In this document: positions 1 to 11,244 of the stretch, one piece after another
Position numbering within the stretch: position 1 is the stretch's first letter
Layout: each line of letters begins with the position of its first letter
Made by a program: the position numbers and the translations under genes
The notes under the pieces: generated by a model
Told to the model about the DNA's origin: nothing
Seen by the model: the letters and a program-made list of their open reading frames with translations, nothing else
The model's database searches: none
NCBI GenBank assembly: GCA_036320915.1
Contig: JAXBDG010000008.1
Coordinates: 1,240,001 to 1,304,000, forward strand
DNA from: Linnemannia elongata
Lineage: Eukaryota; Mortierellomycota; Mortierellomycetes; Mortierellales; Mortierellaceae
DNA length: 64,000 nucleotides
Reading direction: 5' to 3'

Positions 1-83
1 AGTCCTTGTTGAGTGTGGAAGTGGTGGCATTGCTGCTGCTGCCAGCGACGTTGCCGAGCAAAGGGGTCCTATCGTCAGCCATG
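1..83 (-). CDS. N-terminus of an unidentified protein (cut by left edge)
   Basis: An ATG on the minus strand at 83 opens a frame that runs off the left edge after 27 codons. The visible peptide starts MADDRTPLLGNV and continues with Ser, Asn and Thr. A short acidic start followed by a PLL dileucine-like motif is common at the cytosolic end of vacuolar or endosomal membrane proteins, but that is only a hint. The family cannot be named from 27 residues. The upstream 850 bp contain no competing gene, which suits this being a true 5' end. Confidence 0.45.
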
Positions 84-930
84 AGGTGTTGGTTGTGTGT
101 GTGTTGATTGAGAGTGTGAATGAGACTGAAAAGATGGAAGGAAGGAATGGACCGTTGGAGATGGAGTAGTAGTAGTAGGAGTAGGAGTAGGAGAGAGGCG
201 GGAGGGAGGAGAGAAGAGAAGAGAAAGAAGAGAAGAAAAAGACGCAAGGGGGAGAGAGAGAGGGAGTTAAGAATAGAGAGCGGATGGTCGTGTGGAGGGA
301 GAAGAAAAAGGAAGGGCTTCTTTGTTGTTGTTTATTCGTTCCACCTACTCTGCACTGATGGTGCCTGGATTGTTATTGATTGAAGTGCTCTCAACAACAA
401 AAGGAAGGGTTTTCTTCCTGTTGTTGTTGTTGTTGCTATGACATGTATTGTCGCCCTGTTCTCACTCCATATCCTGTAATACACTTTCTTCTCTTTCTTC
501 TTCTACAGGAGGTCACCAGACCCATACAAACCATGTCCACGCCATCGCCATTCGTGCACTGGGCTGTGTCTCTGATGTACTGGCATGTTAATCTTACTTG
601 GCAAATAGAAAGAAGCCATTGTATGGGACATGGTGCACCCCCCCTCCCTCACCGTACCAAAAAATAATGTTGGGGTCAATTTGCTTTGCAGTTGCTTGGC
701 TCACCACCACCGCCAGCTTGCCTTAGCCCCTCGGAGATCCTATTTTTCGTTGTCCTTGTCGATGTTTGCAAAATGGACCCTTCTCAGCCTTCCATCCTTC
801 CCCTTACCAACAAATGTACTTTTAGACATACCGACAAAACATCAGATGCAAACACGCAAACGCAACGCAATGCACTGCATAATCATAATAAGCATGCTGC
901 ATGGTGGTTTTTATATACGAGTCTACGACA
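84..930. other. Intergenic, purine-rich promoter region
   Basis: This gap lies upstream of the edge gene and downstream of the SDR-like gene, both on the minus strand. The first 200 bp are GA-rich (GGAGGGAGGAGAGAAGAG-type sequence), that is, CT-rich on the coding strand, as in other promoters of this window. Several short open frames are present but none has family-like sequence. No RNA gene was recognised. Confidence 0.5.
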
Positions 931-1977
931 CTAGTTTTTGCTAGACACAGCGGCTAGGGACTGTTCCCGCTCTCTCTCGAGCTCCTTCTCCCTCTGCTCC
1001 TTTTCCATCTCCTTCTGCATCTTGGCCAGCTCCTGCGCCTCCCGCCGCCGCTCAAAAGGACAGTACGGCTTGGGCTTGAACGGTTTCGGTTTGCCAGCAA
1101 TGCTCCGGATCGTGCCATACTCACGCTGCATGTTGACAATCTCGAGCATGTAATGGGCCAAGTCGTGTCGTGACAGGATCTTGATCTTGTTGTCCTTGGG
1201 CAGCTTGTCAGAGCTGACCCAGTACCTCTCAGAGAGTTCGCCGTCTTTAAGGGTCACTGGGCGGATGATGGACCAATCGATTGAGGCTGAATCGCGCTGA
1301 ATGATTTCTTCTTGGAGGACCTTGTCCTTGAGGATGCCCGTCATGAACATGCGCGAGAAGAGGCGCTTGGTGCTGATGAGGTAGTTTCGGAGGCCGAGAC
1401 AGCCATAGGATGTTACCACAATCAACCGCCGGACACCTGCATAGAGGCAATACAAGGAAAGAGAATAAGAGGTGGGATTAGGATCAGTATTGGAAAGCGT
1501 ATGTATTTTGAATGAGAGCAAGGTCAATTGAGACAAACTGGATGGTGCTTACCATGCTTCTTCATGGAGTTGTTCAAGACAACCTGTGAATGGGAGCTGA
1601 TGGTGGTGTCACCCGACATGGGTCGCGCCTATGTAGCAATTAGAACAGTAAACAAACAAGCTGTTAACAAACATGATTCCATTGCTTCCTACATGTCACT
1701 CAGTACATAAAGGCAAAAGAAATGTCATGGGGTTCAATTGTACAAGGCAAACAACATACCCCAATAACGTTGATGATAACATCTTGGCCATCGACACAGC
1801 GATCGATATCGTTTTGGCACGTTGGCGAGCCTCGGACGATAAGGAGATTCTGGTGTTTGCGGAGCGAGGCGTCCTCGACCAGGGTCCTGTCGTCTCTGAC
1901 GAAGGCTGTGACCCTGTAATTCCGCTCAAGAGCTTGCCTCACAACCTCCAAACCAGTTCGACCGTTGGCCCCCAAGA
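931..1977 (-). CDS. Atypical SDR / NmrA-like NAD(P)-binding oxidoreductase
   Basis: Three exons were resolved: 1977-1760, 1628-1553 and 1436-931, giving about 266 residues to the stop. The introns have GTATGT and GTAAGC donors with TAG, TAG and CAG acceptors. The joined protein has the Rossmann nucleotide-binding motif LGANGRTG at its start, then VVNV-type beta strands, a VVTSYG strand and an IRPV segment. This is the layout of atypical SDRs (NmrA or flavin-reductase-like), which bind NAD(P) and lack a strict Tyr-x-x-x-Lys in many members. The C-terminus is a Glu/Lys/Arg-rich helix of about 50 residues, unusual for the family. The first exon must end one base into a codon and carries only the few residues before the glycine motif; I could not place it with confidence upstream of 1980. 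Substrate unknown. Confidence 0.8.
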
Positions 1978-2460
1978 CTACATCGAGTAAACAAAATTTA
2001 GTAATTAAAGGCGTTAGTGGAAAGCGAAGTGAAAACAAAACGGAGGTATTTCATCAGCACAACGCACGTGTGTAGTTAATGCCTCGTTGTGCACAAAAAA
2101 AAAAAAAAAAAAAAAAAGGCAAAGATCAAAAAGGAGAAACAGAGAGAGTGCACAGGTACTTGTCTCGCAATACGAGACAAATTGGATGCTCCAAGCTCCA
2201 ACGACCCACTAAATCGTTGGCGCCCTTCCCTTCCTCGCTTCGGCGGAAGTTGTACCACCAGTGAATGAGCAGTCGACTTCTCTCTCATTTTCCCTCTCTC
2301 TCACACACCCCAGAAACGAGGCTCTTGGGAAAAGAGTCCAAAACCATTCGATGGATTTCATAGAAGGGAGGGGAGCAAGCGGAAAGTGGAAAGTGAAAGT
2401 AGGGTGGAGAAGAAGAAAAAAGACGAGAGCCGTAAAACACTCTGCAGGACAAAAAATGAA
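1978..2460. other. Intergenic with poly(A) tract; probable missing first exon of the SDR gene
   Basis: This interval should contain the short first exon and promoter of the SDR-like gene. Candidate ATGs on the minus strand lie at 2054, 2287 and 2360, but none gives a strong donor in the required phase. A 23-bp A run occupies 2095-2117 (T run on the coding strand). Confidence 0.45.
2095..2117. repeat. poly(A) tract, 23 bp
   Basis: Uninterrupted A run upstream of the SDR-like gene, so poly(T) on that gene's coding strand. Confidence 0.95.
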
Positions 2461-3549
2461 CTAAACCTTACCCAACAGGTATCTCCCCTTGCCATTCTTG
2501 CTATCGGTGGGGGCCAGGGTCAAGCTCGCGAGTGACGCCTCGACTTGCTCAGTCTCCAGGTCGTCCCTGGACATGGACTCCCAATTGGCTGCATCGAGTG
2601 GAGAGGGCATCGAGGGGGAGTGAAGAGTGTCCATCAACGAGTCCCAGCCCTGCGATAGCGTTTCATCGCTCTCATAGTCTCGCTGGTGGTGTTCCAAGCC
2701 CGGAGACTGCGGAGCGCCATACCAGGGGCGGAGATCATACATCGACTTTGTCGACGGAGTCTTTAGACTGAGTGAGCGTGTTTGTTCCGCAGAGACTTTT
2801 GTTTTGTAAGACGACGAAGAACCCGAGGTGGTTGAGGAAAGGCTGTCGAGACGAGACTGTTGAGAGGAAGTGGGGTGGTCTTGGTAGTAATAGTTGGGTC
2901 GCTCGCGCTGCTGGTGCCGGCTGGCATAGTAGTACATCTCGTTTGTGGGCGAAGAGAGCTGGGATGTAAGAGTGTCTGATGTGTCTGTTGAGAATATGGA
3001 TATTTCGGAAGAGGTGTTGGCGGACGGGGGGATGTAGATAGGCTGTGAATGTTGCTGGCGCCGTGTTTTCTTCTCCCTCTCGTCCATTTCGGCCTGGTAG
3101 TTGAATTGGTTTTGATACATCTGTTTGTAGTCTTGCTGCTTCTGCTTCCGTTCCTGTTTAGCCTGTTGGCGCTCAAGCCGGTCCTGCTGTTGTTGTTGCT
3201 GATAGAGCAGCTGCTCATGCCTCTGGCGCTTGGCTTCGAGGTTGGCGGGGGTATGAGGAGGCATGGGAGAGGAGGTGGGGCGCTTGTAGAGGTCGACTTT
3301 TTCAATGTGGGGAGTGGTGTCGGAGAGGCGTGATTGTAATGGTGATAAAGGGGAAGTGGTGGCATCTTGTGCGGTTGCCTTTGCACGGGTCGAGGGGTTG
3401 AATTGGGAGTAGTATGCATCGAGGTCGTGGAGGAGGGGTTTTGACAAGGCACTGACGACGGCGTCTCTGGACTTTTGTGTTTCTGAAGCCATGCTGAGTG
3501 CGCGCTGAGTGCGGGGTTGGGGTTGGGAACGAAGTTCTGCACTGAGCAT
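2461..3549 (-). CDS. Hypothetical Q/S-rich protein with basic coiled-coil segment
   Basis: Single-exon frame of 362 residues from the ATG at 3549 (MLSAELRSQ). The frame stays open 32 codons further upstream but that extension is hydrophobic and low in complexity, so I prefer 3549; a second Met (MASETQ) lies 19 residues in. The middle (about residues 95-170) is a highly charged Gln/Arg/Lys helix with a run of six Gln and a likely coiled coil. The rest is Ser/Thr/Pro-rich and probably disordered, with Tyr-rich patches. The C-terminus ends RYLLGKV. No known domain was recognised. Length, absence of stops and a consistent composition support a real gene. A regulatory or scaffold role would be guesswork. 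Confidence 0.65.
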   Translation of the reverse strand: MLSAELRSQPQPRTQRALSMASETQKSRDAVVSALSKPLLHDLDAYYSQFNPSTRAKATAQDATTSPLSPLQSRLSDTTPHIEKVDLYKRPTSSPMPPHTPANLEAKRQRHEQLLYQQQQQQDRLERQQAKQERKQKQQDYKQMYQNQFNYQAEMDEREKKTRRQQHSQPIYIPPSANTSSEISIFSTDTSDTLTSQLSSPTNEMYYYASRHQQRERPNYYYQDHPTSSQQSRLDSLSSTTSGSSSSYKTKVSAEQTRSLSLKTPSTKSMYDLRPWYGAPQSPGLEHHQRDYESDETLSQGWDSLMDTLHSPSMPSPLDAANWESMSRDDLETEQVEASLASLTLAPTDSKNGKGRYLLGKV

Positions 3550-4213
3550 TATTGTGGTTATGGATGTGGAAGAGGTTAAAGGAAAAGTATTGTTTGCTGA
3601 ACAGGAGTGAAAGGAGGAGCAAAGGATTATTGAGACGTAAAGCAAAGAGGGGGAAGGGTGATCGATGGATAGTCGGTTAATTTGTACAGAGGGGCGGAGT
3701 CAGGGACAGAAACAACGTGTGGAAATGAGGGGTGAAAATGAATAAAAATACGTAAACGTGTGCAAGGGTGAGTGAATGGGCGTAAGTGGGAGGGGAGTGA
3801 AAGAAGGAAGGAAGGGAGAAGTGGATGAAAGTGAGAGTGAGAGAAGAGGAAGTAAATACAAGAGATAGGTGAAGGAGGTGAATGAGCGTATGAGGAATGA
3901 AGAAAGGGTATGAGAAAAGTTGAAAGGAGAGGAGAAAGAGAGAAAGAGAGAGAGAGAAAGTGAAGAAGAGAAAAGAAAAAAAACAATGAGGGGTGGAGAT
4001 GCAATGAATTATGAGTGGTGGCGATGGGAGTTGAATTAGATACTTGGATTGAGTATCAATTGGAGGCTGTTCCTTTGTATCTCATGGCATAGAATGGTAT
4101 GGAGACACAGTTAACTTGACTAATGCACTTTGTCCTTTTTTAACACACTTACACTCACTCATCCTCACTCAAAAAAACAAGGTTGGGCCACGCTGAGTGC
4201 TCACACACTACGC

Positions 4214-4215
<2 letters not shown>

Positions 4216-4245
<30 letters not shown>
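4216..4245. repeat. poly(T) tract, 30 bp
   Basis: Uninterrupted T run inside the 3.6-7.7 kb gene-poor region, not near an identified start codon. Confidence 0.95.
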
Positions 4246-5630
4246 CACTTGACCTTTTACTTCTTCCATTCACCCTGTCTCAGTGCAGTACGATGCTGTA
4301 CAGTACTTGAACATTTTTACTTCAACCCCATTTGTCCATACCTTGGCATTGCATCGATTCTTCTTGCCTGCCTGAACTATGCTCGATTCGACTCTTACAT
4401 TTGACTTTTTTCCTCTTACCCATCCCATCGTGCAGCTCTCCATTTTTCATTTCCAAATCTACGTGCATGCCTCTCTCTCTATCTTTACCAATCTTTCCCG
4501 CTGTCTGTCCGAAGAAACGAAATCGCAAACAATACACAAGCACAAGCGCCAAACAAATCATTGACCATCAACACCGCATCTTGCCAATCACCACCAACAA
4601 CAACAACAACAACAAACATGCTTAGTAGACTACATACCCCATACCCAAACCATCGACCATTGAGGATGTCTCTATTCAGAAACAAATAATTCCTCCTTGT
4701 TTTTTTGGGCTGGCTCTTTGTTGTTGTCTCTCTCGATCTTCTTGTGCACAAAGTTCAAACATCATCCCACACCACAGGCCTTTTCACCGCTTGGATCTTT
4801 ATTTTTTTTCATTTTTCATTCCTCCCATCTCGCCTCCGAACAACAGCAGCACCAACAAAAACAACAAACCAGCATCTTTTTTTCACTTTCTCTGCCCAAT
4901 GGTCTAATCCAAGATTCTGAGCTATGATTGGCAAATGTAGCAATGTAATCGCATTGTGAAATGAAAAGAACAAAAAGAGATCGTGGAAAATTCCTCTGTC
5001 CATGTTCCTATCGCTTTCAGTCTCGGAAGTTGAAAACGGGAGGCTATTCTTTGTCCGCTAACTGCTAGATGCCGTTGCCTGCTGCTGCTGTTGCTGACTG
5101 GCTGTGCGTGCTCAAGCAGAGAGAACGAACGAACGAACCAATAAACGAATCAACACACGAACAAGAAAACATGGAGTAAAGGAGGTACGACACTTCCGAT
5201 ATAAGAGAGAAGCAGTAAAGTGAACGGAACCGAAAAAGCAAATACTTTTCCAGCAATACCTCCACCAAGGGAACGTGAAAAACCACCAACAACAAATCCC
5301 GTTACTGCTAGGATAGGAAAATATAATGCGACGATGCCAAGGGAAAGAAAAACTGGGGGGTGATTCAAAGACAACCAAGCAAGCAAGCAAACCGACAATC
5401 AATGTGACAGAGAGACAGGGCGAGACGGAGGGAGGATCCGCGCGTTCTGGGCCCAATTAGATCGAGAGAGAAGAGGCTATGAGGACGCATTGGACACAAA
5501 CTCCACAAAACAACAAAAACCGCGAATTCCCTTGTTTTCTTTTGTACTTTGCATTAACATCAGATCGGATCTGGACCAACCCTCAAAACAAAGAAGCGTA
5601 AGTGTGCGAAAAGGGAAAAAAGAAGCGAGG

Positions 5631-5651
5631 AAAAAAAAAAAAAAAAAAAAA
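5631..5651. repeat. poly(A) tract, 21 bp
   Basis: A run of 21 bases, 28 bp before the (CA)n-(GA)n compound microsatellite. Confidence 0.9.
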
Positions 5652-5678
5652 GGCGAGAGCCTTCAGCTACAGTTCAGT

Positions 5679-5679
<1 letters not shown>

Positions 5680-5711
<32 letters not shown>

Positions 5712-5713
5712 AT

Positions 5714-5756
<43 letters not shown>
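5680..5756. repeat. Compound (CA)n-(GA)n microsatellite
   Basis: About 15 CA units are followed, after a short CATAGCGAGAA spacer, by about 17 GA units. It is the most repetitive non-homopolymer stretch of the window and a likely length polymorphism. Confidence 0.95.
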
Positions 5757-5760
<4 letters not shown>

Positions 5761-7747
5761 AGAATAGGTTTTGATTCATTCAGTCACCCGATTTCAATTG
5801 AAACCTTCTTTTTCCTTTCTCTCACGCTGTCTCTTTTTCTATCTTACTCGCTTCTCTTCTCGCTCTCGCTCTTTGCTCAAATTCTTTTCCTTACTATATT
5901 CTTCCAGCCCTGTTAACCCAGCCAGATGTGGCAGCATTTCATCCTTCCGGGGGATTGAGATGACAAATGCATCAGATACAAAAAATGGGTAGATGTCCCA
6001 CTCCCCTCCTCCTCCTCCTCCTCCTCCCTCTCTCACTGTCAAAAGAATACGCAGCCCTTTTCAAACGTCTTTCCAACTGATACCGAACACAAAGAATCGA
6101 AAATAAAAATTCCTCGGAGGCTGTTCACCCTTCTTCCTCTCAACCCTTCGCCCCTTCTTGGCGCTTCGCAATGCTATTCCTATCATCTCTTCCCTGCCTT
6201 ATCCGCCTCTCCACAAATGCGCGACGATGTATTGTTCTCGACAAACAGAGCAACCGTTCTAATAACAACAACAAACATTGGTCATCAGCGGGTTTCCTCC
6301 TTTGCGCTGATACCTACGCACATACTTCCTTCAATCCTTGTCTGTCTCTCATCCTCATTCTTTTGCACTCTCTGTTCTGTCTCTCCCCTCCACTCTCTTT
6401 TCTCACCATTGTGCTGCCTGACCCCAAAGTTTCGCCTAGTTTGCAATATGCATTTGAGAGAAATGAGAACCATACAGAAAACAGGAAAAAAAAACTCAGG
6501 CATCAACCTTCTTTTATCTCTCTCTCTCTCTCTCTCTCTCCACTCACACTAAACCTTCATCCATGTCCACAATATTAAACCTCTCTTGCATTCCATGCTT
6601 TCATGCTCTGGCTCACCTCCTTTTCTCTCTTCACCAAAGCTTAGTTTCTATAAAGTACCCCATACCATTAACGGTAAATCGAGGGGAAGGAAGGTAAGAG
6701 TGTGAGAGAGAGAGAGAGGGGGGAGGCCGAGACCCTTTTTCTCCTCCAACCTTTTCACCCTTGCAACCCTTCTTCTCCTTTCCCCGCCTTTCGGAGAGTA
6801 AGGAATTTTGGCCACGCTGTGCACGTTTTTCGTTGTACATCTCGGAATTTGAACCTCAACCCATCATGCTCATTGGGCCCATAAGACAATTTGTTTGTTA
6901 GCTCTACGCCCAAATGTTGGACACATGTCCAACCTTTTTTTTTTGTCGGTTAGGCGCCATGGCCAGAACAATTGAGGTGAAACTTGCATTATGCGATGGG
7001 CTATCTCTCTCACTCTTTTCTTCTCTTCCTCATTTTGCGCCTTTGTTTCTTTACTCGATCAGGGGATGCTTACATGAGCCAGCGTGACTCCGAATGGCTG
7101 GGCCAGCCCTGCTTTGAGGGTGAATCTCCATTCACCCACAAAAACAAGAAACTGACTAGAAGCACCCAAAAGTCCAAGAGAAGAGAGTGGAACAATCGTT
7201 CTCCGACAGACTACTACAGAAGAGTATGACAAAGTATTCCTCATTCTCGACTTCTTATTCCTTGCCCCCTCCCTCGGAGGCGACGACGACAACAACGTGG
7301 CCATTGGTTCAGCTATGTCCACAACGGTCAATTGTGAGTCGAGGTACAAACAACCTTCAATTCAATTGTTCTTTGTGTCCAACCACAATAAACGTATTAT
7401 TAACTCTACTTTGGTTGTTGATACATTGTGCGGCAGCCGATGGAGTGAAAGAAGGAGGGAGGGTATGGAGGAAAGGGATGTCGCGTTTGTTTTTATGCTT
7501 GACTTGACTCGAGACGATAGGTTGTTTTATCTCGACCAATCAGATCAATCGCTGAGCTACGTCACGTATTTGTTGCCCATGGTCGACTCTTGACATTTCA
7601 TTACACGACGAACGCGAACAACGCGAATTCTTTCTTCACTCGTTCACAGAGCTCGAAACCCTATAAACGACAAGGAACTATTCTTATTAGCCACCAAAAG
7701 AAGGAACAGGATTATCACAAGGAGGAACAGCAAAATAGACAAAAACC

Positions 7748-10328
7748 ATGCGCATCACTTGCATTCCAATCGTGATCACTTTGGCGTTGAGCCTTGTCCA
7801 TGCGAATGTCGCGACCGACAACAAGCTGCCTCGAGGAGTCGCACCTTCGAGTAAGTGATAGTTATTATTTTCTCATTTCTTGTTTGAGTTATGAAGCAGT
7901 GGATTAACGCAGTACCACTTGATTGGGGTGACATAGGGGCCAAGATGTATACTCCAGATACGAAGGGACAATGGGCGTGTCTGGATGGATCAAAGACGAT
8001 CCCATTCACGGCCGTCAACGACGACTACTGCGACTGTCCCGATGGATCGGATGAGCCAGGTACGATCACGATAAGTTCATTGAAACAGAAGGAGATTCAT
8101 TCAGCAACAGGTGATCATTTGCACTCTGATCGAGAGTTAAACTGATCACTAATTAAATCGTTCTAAATAGGCACGCCTGCGTGTGGAACAGGGTACTTTT
8201 ACTGCTCAAACATCGGACACACCCCAGCTTACATCAAAACCTCGCGACTCAACGACGGCGTCTGCGATCCTGAGTGCTGCGATGGCTCGGACGAATTCGA
8301 TGGCCACACACATTGTCCCAATGTCTGTGAACAAGTAGGAGCCGTATCTCGAAAGCAACGCGAGAAGCTGGAGAGGGTTCACAAGGAGGGGAACAGGATC
8401 AGAAAGGAGTATGTTGTTTATGGACAGAGTTCCAAAAAGAAGCTGAAGGAGCAACTCGATAAACTGCAGGCAGCCTCGGCGTCTGTCAAGCAGGCTGCTG
8501 CTGATACCAAGGGTATGTGTTCAGAGGATCAAGGCGTATTCTTTGTATACAAGGGTTACTTCTCACCATCCAGTAAGAGGTTTAGCACACTTACATCCTT
8601 ATCCTCGTTCTGATACACTCTTTATAGCTACACTTGATGCTGCAAACGCAAAGCTGAAGGAATATCTGGAAAGCACCAAGTTGGAGCGGGAGGCAGCACG
8701 CGAACGTCAGCTGGCCCCCTTGATTGAGCAACAAACTCAAAGAGCTGAACACGCCAACAAGATCAAGAACCTCTTCCGCACAACACTGGATGAACTCAAG
8801 GAGAACCACAACAAGAACTTTCACGATATGGCTGTCAAGTCCACCATTTCTGGATACGATGAGTACCTAGAGGAGCTCAAGAAGCAAGAGGAGGATGAGA
8901 AGAAGAACGACACCAAGGACAAAGAGGAGAAGGAGAAGGTACAGTCTGCATTGGAACGAATGCACGCCGCACAGGACGCGACATATGACGCCAAGAAAGA
9001 CATTGGGCTCATGTTCCAGCTGATTAAGGAAATGAAGGAAAAGTACAACACCGAGTACAACGACGAGGCTGTCCTGAAGGCGATCAAGGTTCTGGACGAA
9101 TTTTCACCCACCTGGGAGGATAGTTCCAACGACTTTGTTGGCGAGGAGTTTATTGAGATACCAGATGAGGATGCAGGCGACAAGAAGGAGGAAGTGAAGC
9201 CTGAAGGTAAAGATGCCCTATCAATGCTATATGTGGAAAAAATGTCATGGTAGATATTATGACATCTCATACTGTGTTGCTTTTCTTTTCACATAGATAA
9301 AGGGGCACTTGGCGAGGTGTATAACCGACTCCAGAAGGGCGCCAGCAAGATCGGACTTGGCTTCTTGTTCAAGGGACCCAAAGTCAGCAAGAGCGGTCAG
9401 TTTCTGTGCATCATCACACTCACGAAGCCATTTCATGTTGTATTTCTTTTTGAGATAACGAGTATCGTCTTTACTAACGTATTGATGTTATCATGTTATA
9501 GAGGTCGAAATTGCACAGGAGGCATACAACAAGGCATCGGAGGAAGAGAGGAAATCCCTGGAGGAGATTCAGAAGTTAGAGAAGAAGGTCAACACGGACT
9601 ACGGACCCGATGAGGCCTTTGCGAAGCTGGTCGATCAGTGCATTGAGTTTAAAGAAATCGAGTATGTTTATCTCTTTGCTACCACTAACAGGCGGGTGTC
9701 TTGTTGATGTTGTACTATCATATCCATAGTTGATCGTTCTGATAGTCTGCTAACTTTTTTTTCTTGATGCGTAGGTACACATACACGGTTTGCTTGTTTG
9801 GTGAGGCGAAGCAAAAGTCGCACTCAGACACATCACTCGGGTAAGTAACAAAAGGTGCTTATCGCCGTACAAGGAGCATGTGAAGCGAGGACCCAGATGG
9901 CTAACATCGTTCCATCTCACATTTATTTTATTTCTTTGTCTCTTCCTTTTCCTTTCTGATTGCAGCACATTCTCGAGCTGGGAGGGAGACAACTACGACA
10001 CACAACTGTACACTGGAGGAGCCCGGTGCTGGAACGGACCCGAGCGATCTGTCAAGGTAACGCGAGAATGATACTTACCCTTTACCATGGTTATAGAAGA
10101 GCAGTAGGTCACACGCTAACATCCCAAATCTTGTTATTTTAGGTGATGATGACATGTGGGACAGAGAACAAGATCGTGGCGGTGTCTGAGCCCTCCAAAT
10201 GCGAATACCTGTACAAGATGGAGACACCGGCTGTCTGCCACGATCTCTCGGAGGATGCCAAGGATGACAGCAACAGCAACCTGCGCGAGGCAGTATATCC
10301 CGGCAAGAAGAAGCATGATGAACTGTAG
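7748..10328 (+). CDS. GTB1: Glucosidase II beta subunit (PRKCSH/Gtb1-type), ER lumen
   Basis: Nine exons: 7748-7850, 7937-8059, 8171-8512, 8628-9206, 9297-9395, 9502-9661, 9775-9840, 9966-10056 and 10143-10328, giving 582 residues, all joins in phase. The protein starts with a signal peptide (about residues 1-20), followed by two Cys-rich LDL-receptor-like modules containing [12 protein letters not shown] and [12 protein letters not shown] (about 36-110). A long Glu/Lys-rich coiled-coil region follows (about 120-460). The C-terminal mannose-6-phosphate-receptor-homology domain (about 469-555) has six Cys, Gln482, Arg518 in CWNGPERS and Glu542 in KCEY, as known sugar-binding members do. The last residues are HDEL, the ER retrieval signal. 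The subunit holds glucosidase II in the ER and presents N-glycans for glucose trimming during folding control. The catalytic alpha subunit is not in this window. Confidence 0.96.
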
Positions 10329-10452
10329 AATGAGCAAAAATAGCAGCTTGTGTTTTATTTACAATATTACTTGCGAATTTTCATTTCCGAAGAGAAAAAA
10401 AAACAAGTTGAAAGGGAGAATGGGACAGAGAAGGCCATAACGATGTTCTGAT

Positions 10453-11244
10453 TTACTCAATCTTGACGGACATAGGGGTCAAGTAGGTGTTGGTACGGCT
10501 GTTGGGGCCGTTGGACTTCTCGAGGACCTTGCCCTTGCACCCAGCATCACGGTAGAAGGTGTAGGTCTGATTGGCCTTAGCCTTGTAGCTCACCACACCT
10601 TGACCCTTCAACTCGTGGCACTTTTTGCCCGACAGCTTTGCAGAGCTCGAACCCTTGTACCAGGGCTGTCCGTACAAAACCAAATCCGATCCAGAAGGAG
10701 GGTTACCCCACCCGTTATAGCTAGGTGGGTACTGGACACGGATGGAGCAGGGTTTGAAGGGCTGCTCAATCTGATCCTTCATCTCGTCCGTAGTGCGGAG
10801 AATAACGGCACCATAGCAATCATCACCCTCATAAAAGATATACTCCTTGTTGGGCAGACCCTTATAGCCGCGGACCTCGACACAGTGGAAGTTGACACAG
10901 CCGTCGCCGTTGAAGCGCTGGCGGTCGCCGATATAGTTGTTCTGGGAGAAGGTCTCAAAGTCCCAGGTGTAGGGCTCGCGCTTTGCGGAGATGTCGTGCG
11001 TTGTGACGTAGAGGGAGGAGCGGACCTCTTGGTCGGTAGAGTGGGGGACGACCATGTTGTCGGATTCGAGGGTCTGGGGGATGATGGTGGTGGCCTCAGA
11101 GTAGGTGTCTTCACGGACTGCGCTGGAATGGAAGCGGGGGGTGCCGAATGTTTGGACGAGGGTGTCAGCTTCTGAGTGTTGGGTGGTGGCAGTGGCCAGG
11201 CCGATGGCCATGGCGATGGTGGCCATTGATGCGATGATCTTCAT
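10453..11244 (-). CDS. Secreted protein with two related Cys-containing repeats (possible beta/gamma-crystallin-like fold)
   Basis: Single-exon frame of 263 residues from the ATG at 11244. The first 20 residues (MKIIASMATIAMAIGLATA) form a signal peptide. A variable Thr/Ser-rich stretch follows to about residue 90. The rest holds two similar units, about 95-185 and 190-263. Each has an early Cys, a YxFYxxxxCxG segment (EYIFYEGDDCYG; TYTFYRDAGCKG) and a closing hydrophobic strand (CSIRVQY; MSVKIE). YxxxxYxG in LYGQPWYKGSS resembles a Greek-key crystallin motif, but that assignment is tentative. It converges on the glucosidase II beta gene, with 124 bp between stop codons. Function unknown; an extracellular or wall-associated protein is a reasonable inference. 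Confidence 0.8.
   Translation of the reverse strand: MKIIASMATIAMAIGLATATTQHSEADTLVQTFGTPRFHSSAVREDTYSEATTIIPQTLESDNMVVPHSTDQEVRSSLYVTTHDISAKREPYTWDFETFSQNNYIGDRQRFNGDGCVNFHCVEVRGYKGLPNKEYIFYEGDDCYGAVILRTTDEMKDQIEQPFKPCSIRVQYPPSYNGWGNPPSGSDLVLYGQPWYKGSSSAKLSGKKCHELKGQGVVSYKAKANQTYTFYRDAGCKGKVLEKSNGPNSRTNTYLTPMSVKIE

Larger units (their letters stand above)
3550..7747. other. 4.2-kb gene-poor region with simple repeats
   Basis: No convincing gene on either strand. The region 3650-4000 is GA-rich, and long open frames there only reflect the missing T and C on one strand. From 4200 to 7750 the plus strand is CT-rich and holds poly(T) at 4216-4245, poly(A) at 5631-5651, a (CA)n-(GA)n compound repeat at 5680-5756, a (GAAC)n patch near 5123-5138, a (CCT)n patch near 6003-6027 and a (CT)n patch near 6517-6540. 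The last part (about 7350-7747) is less repetitive and is the likely promoter of the glucosidase II beta gene. Confidence 0.55.

Noticed and set aside
10600..11175. 191-codon plus-strand frame opposite the secreted protein
   Set aside because: No domain, and the minus strand has a signal peptide and ordered Cys repeats.
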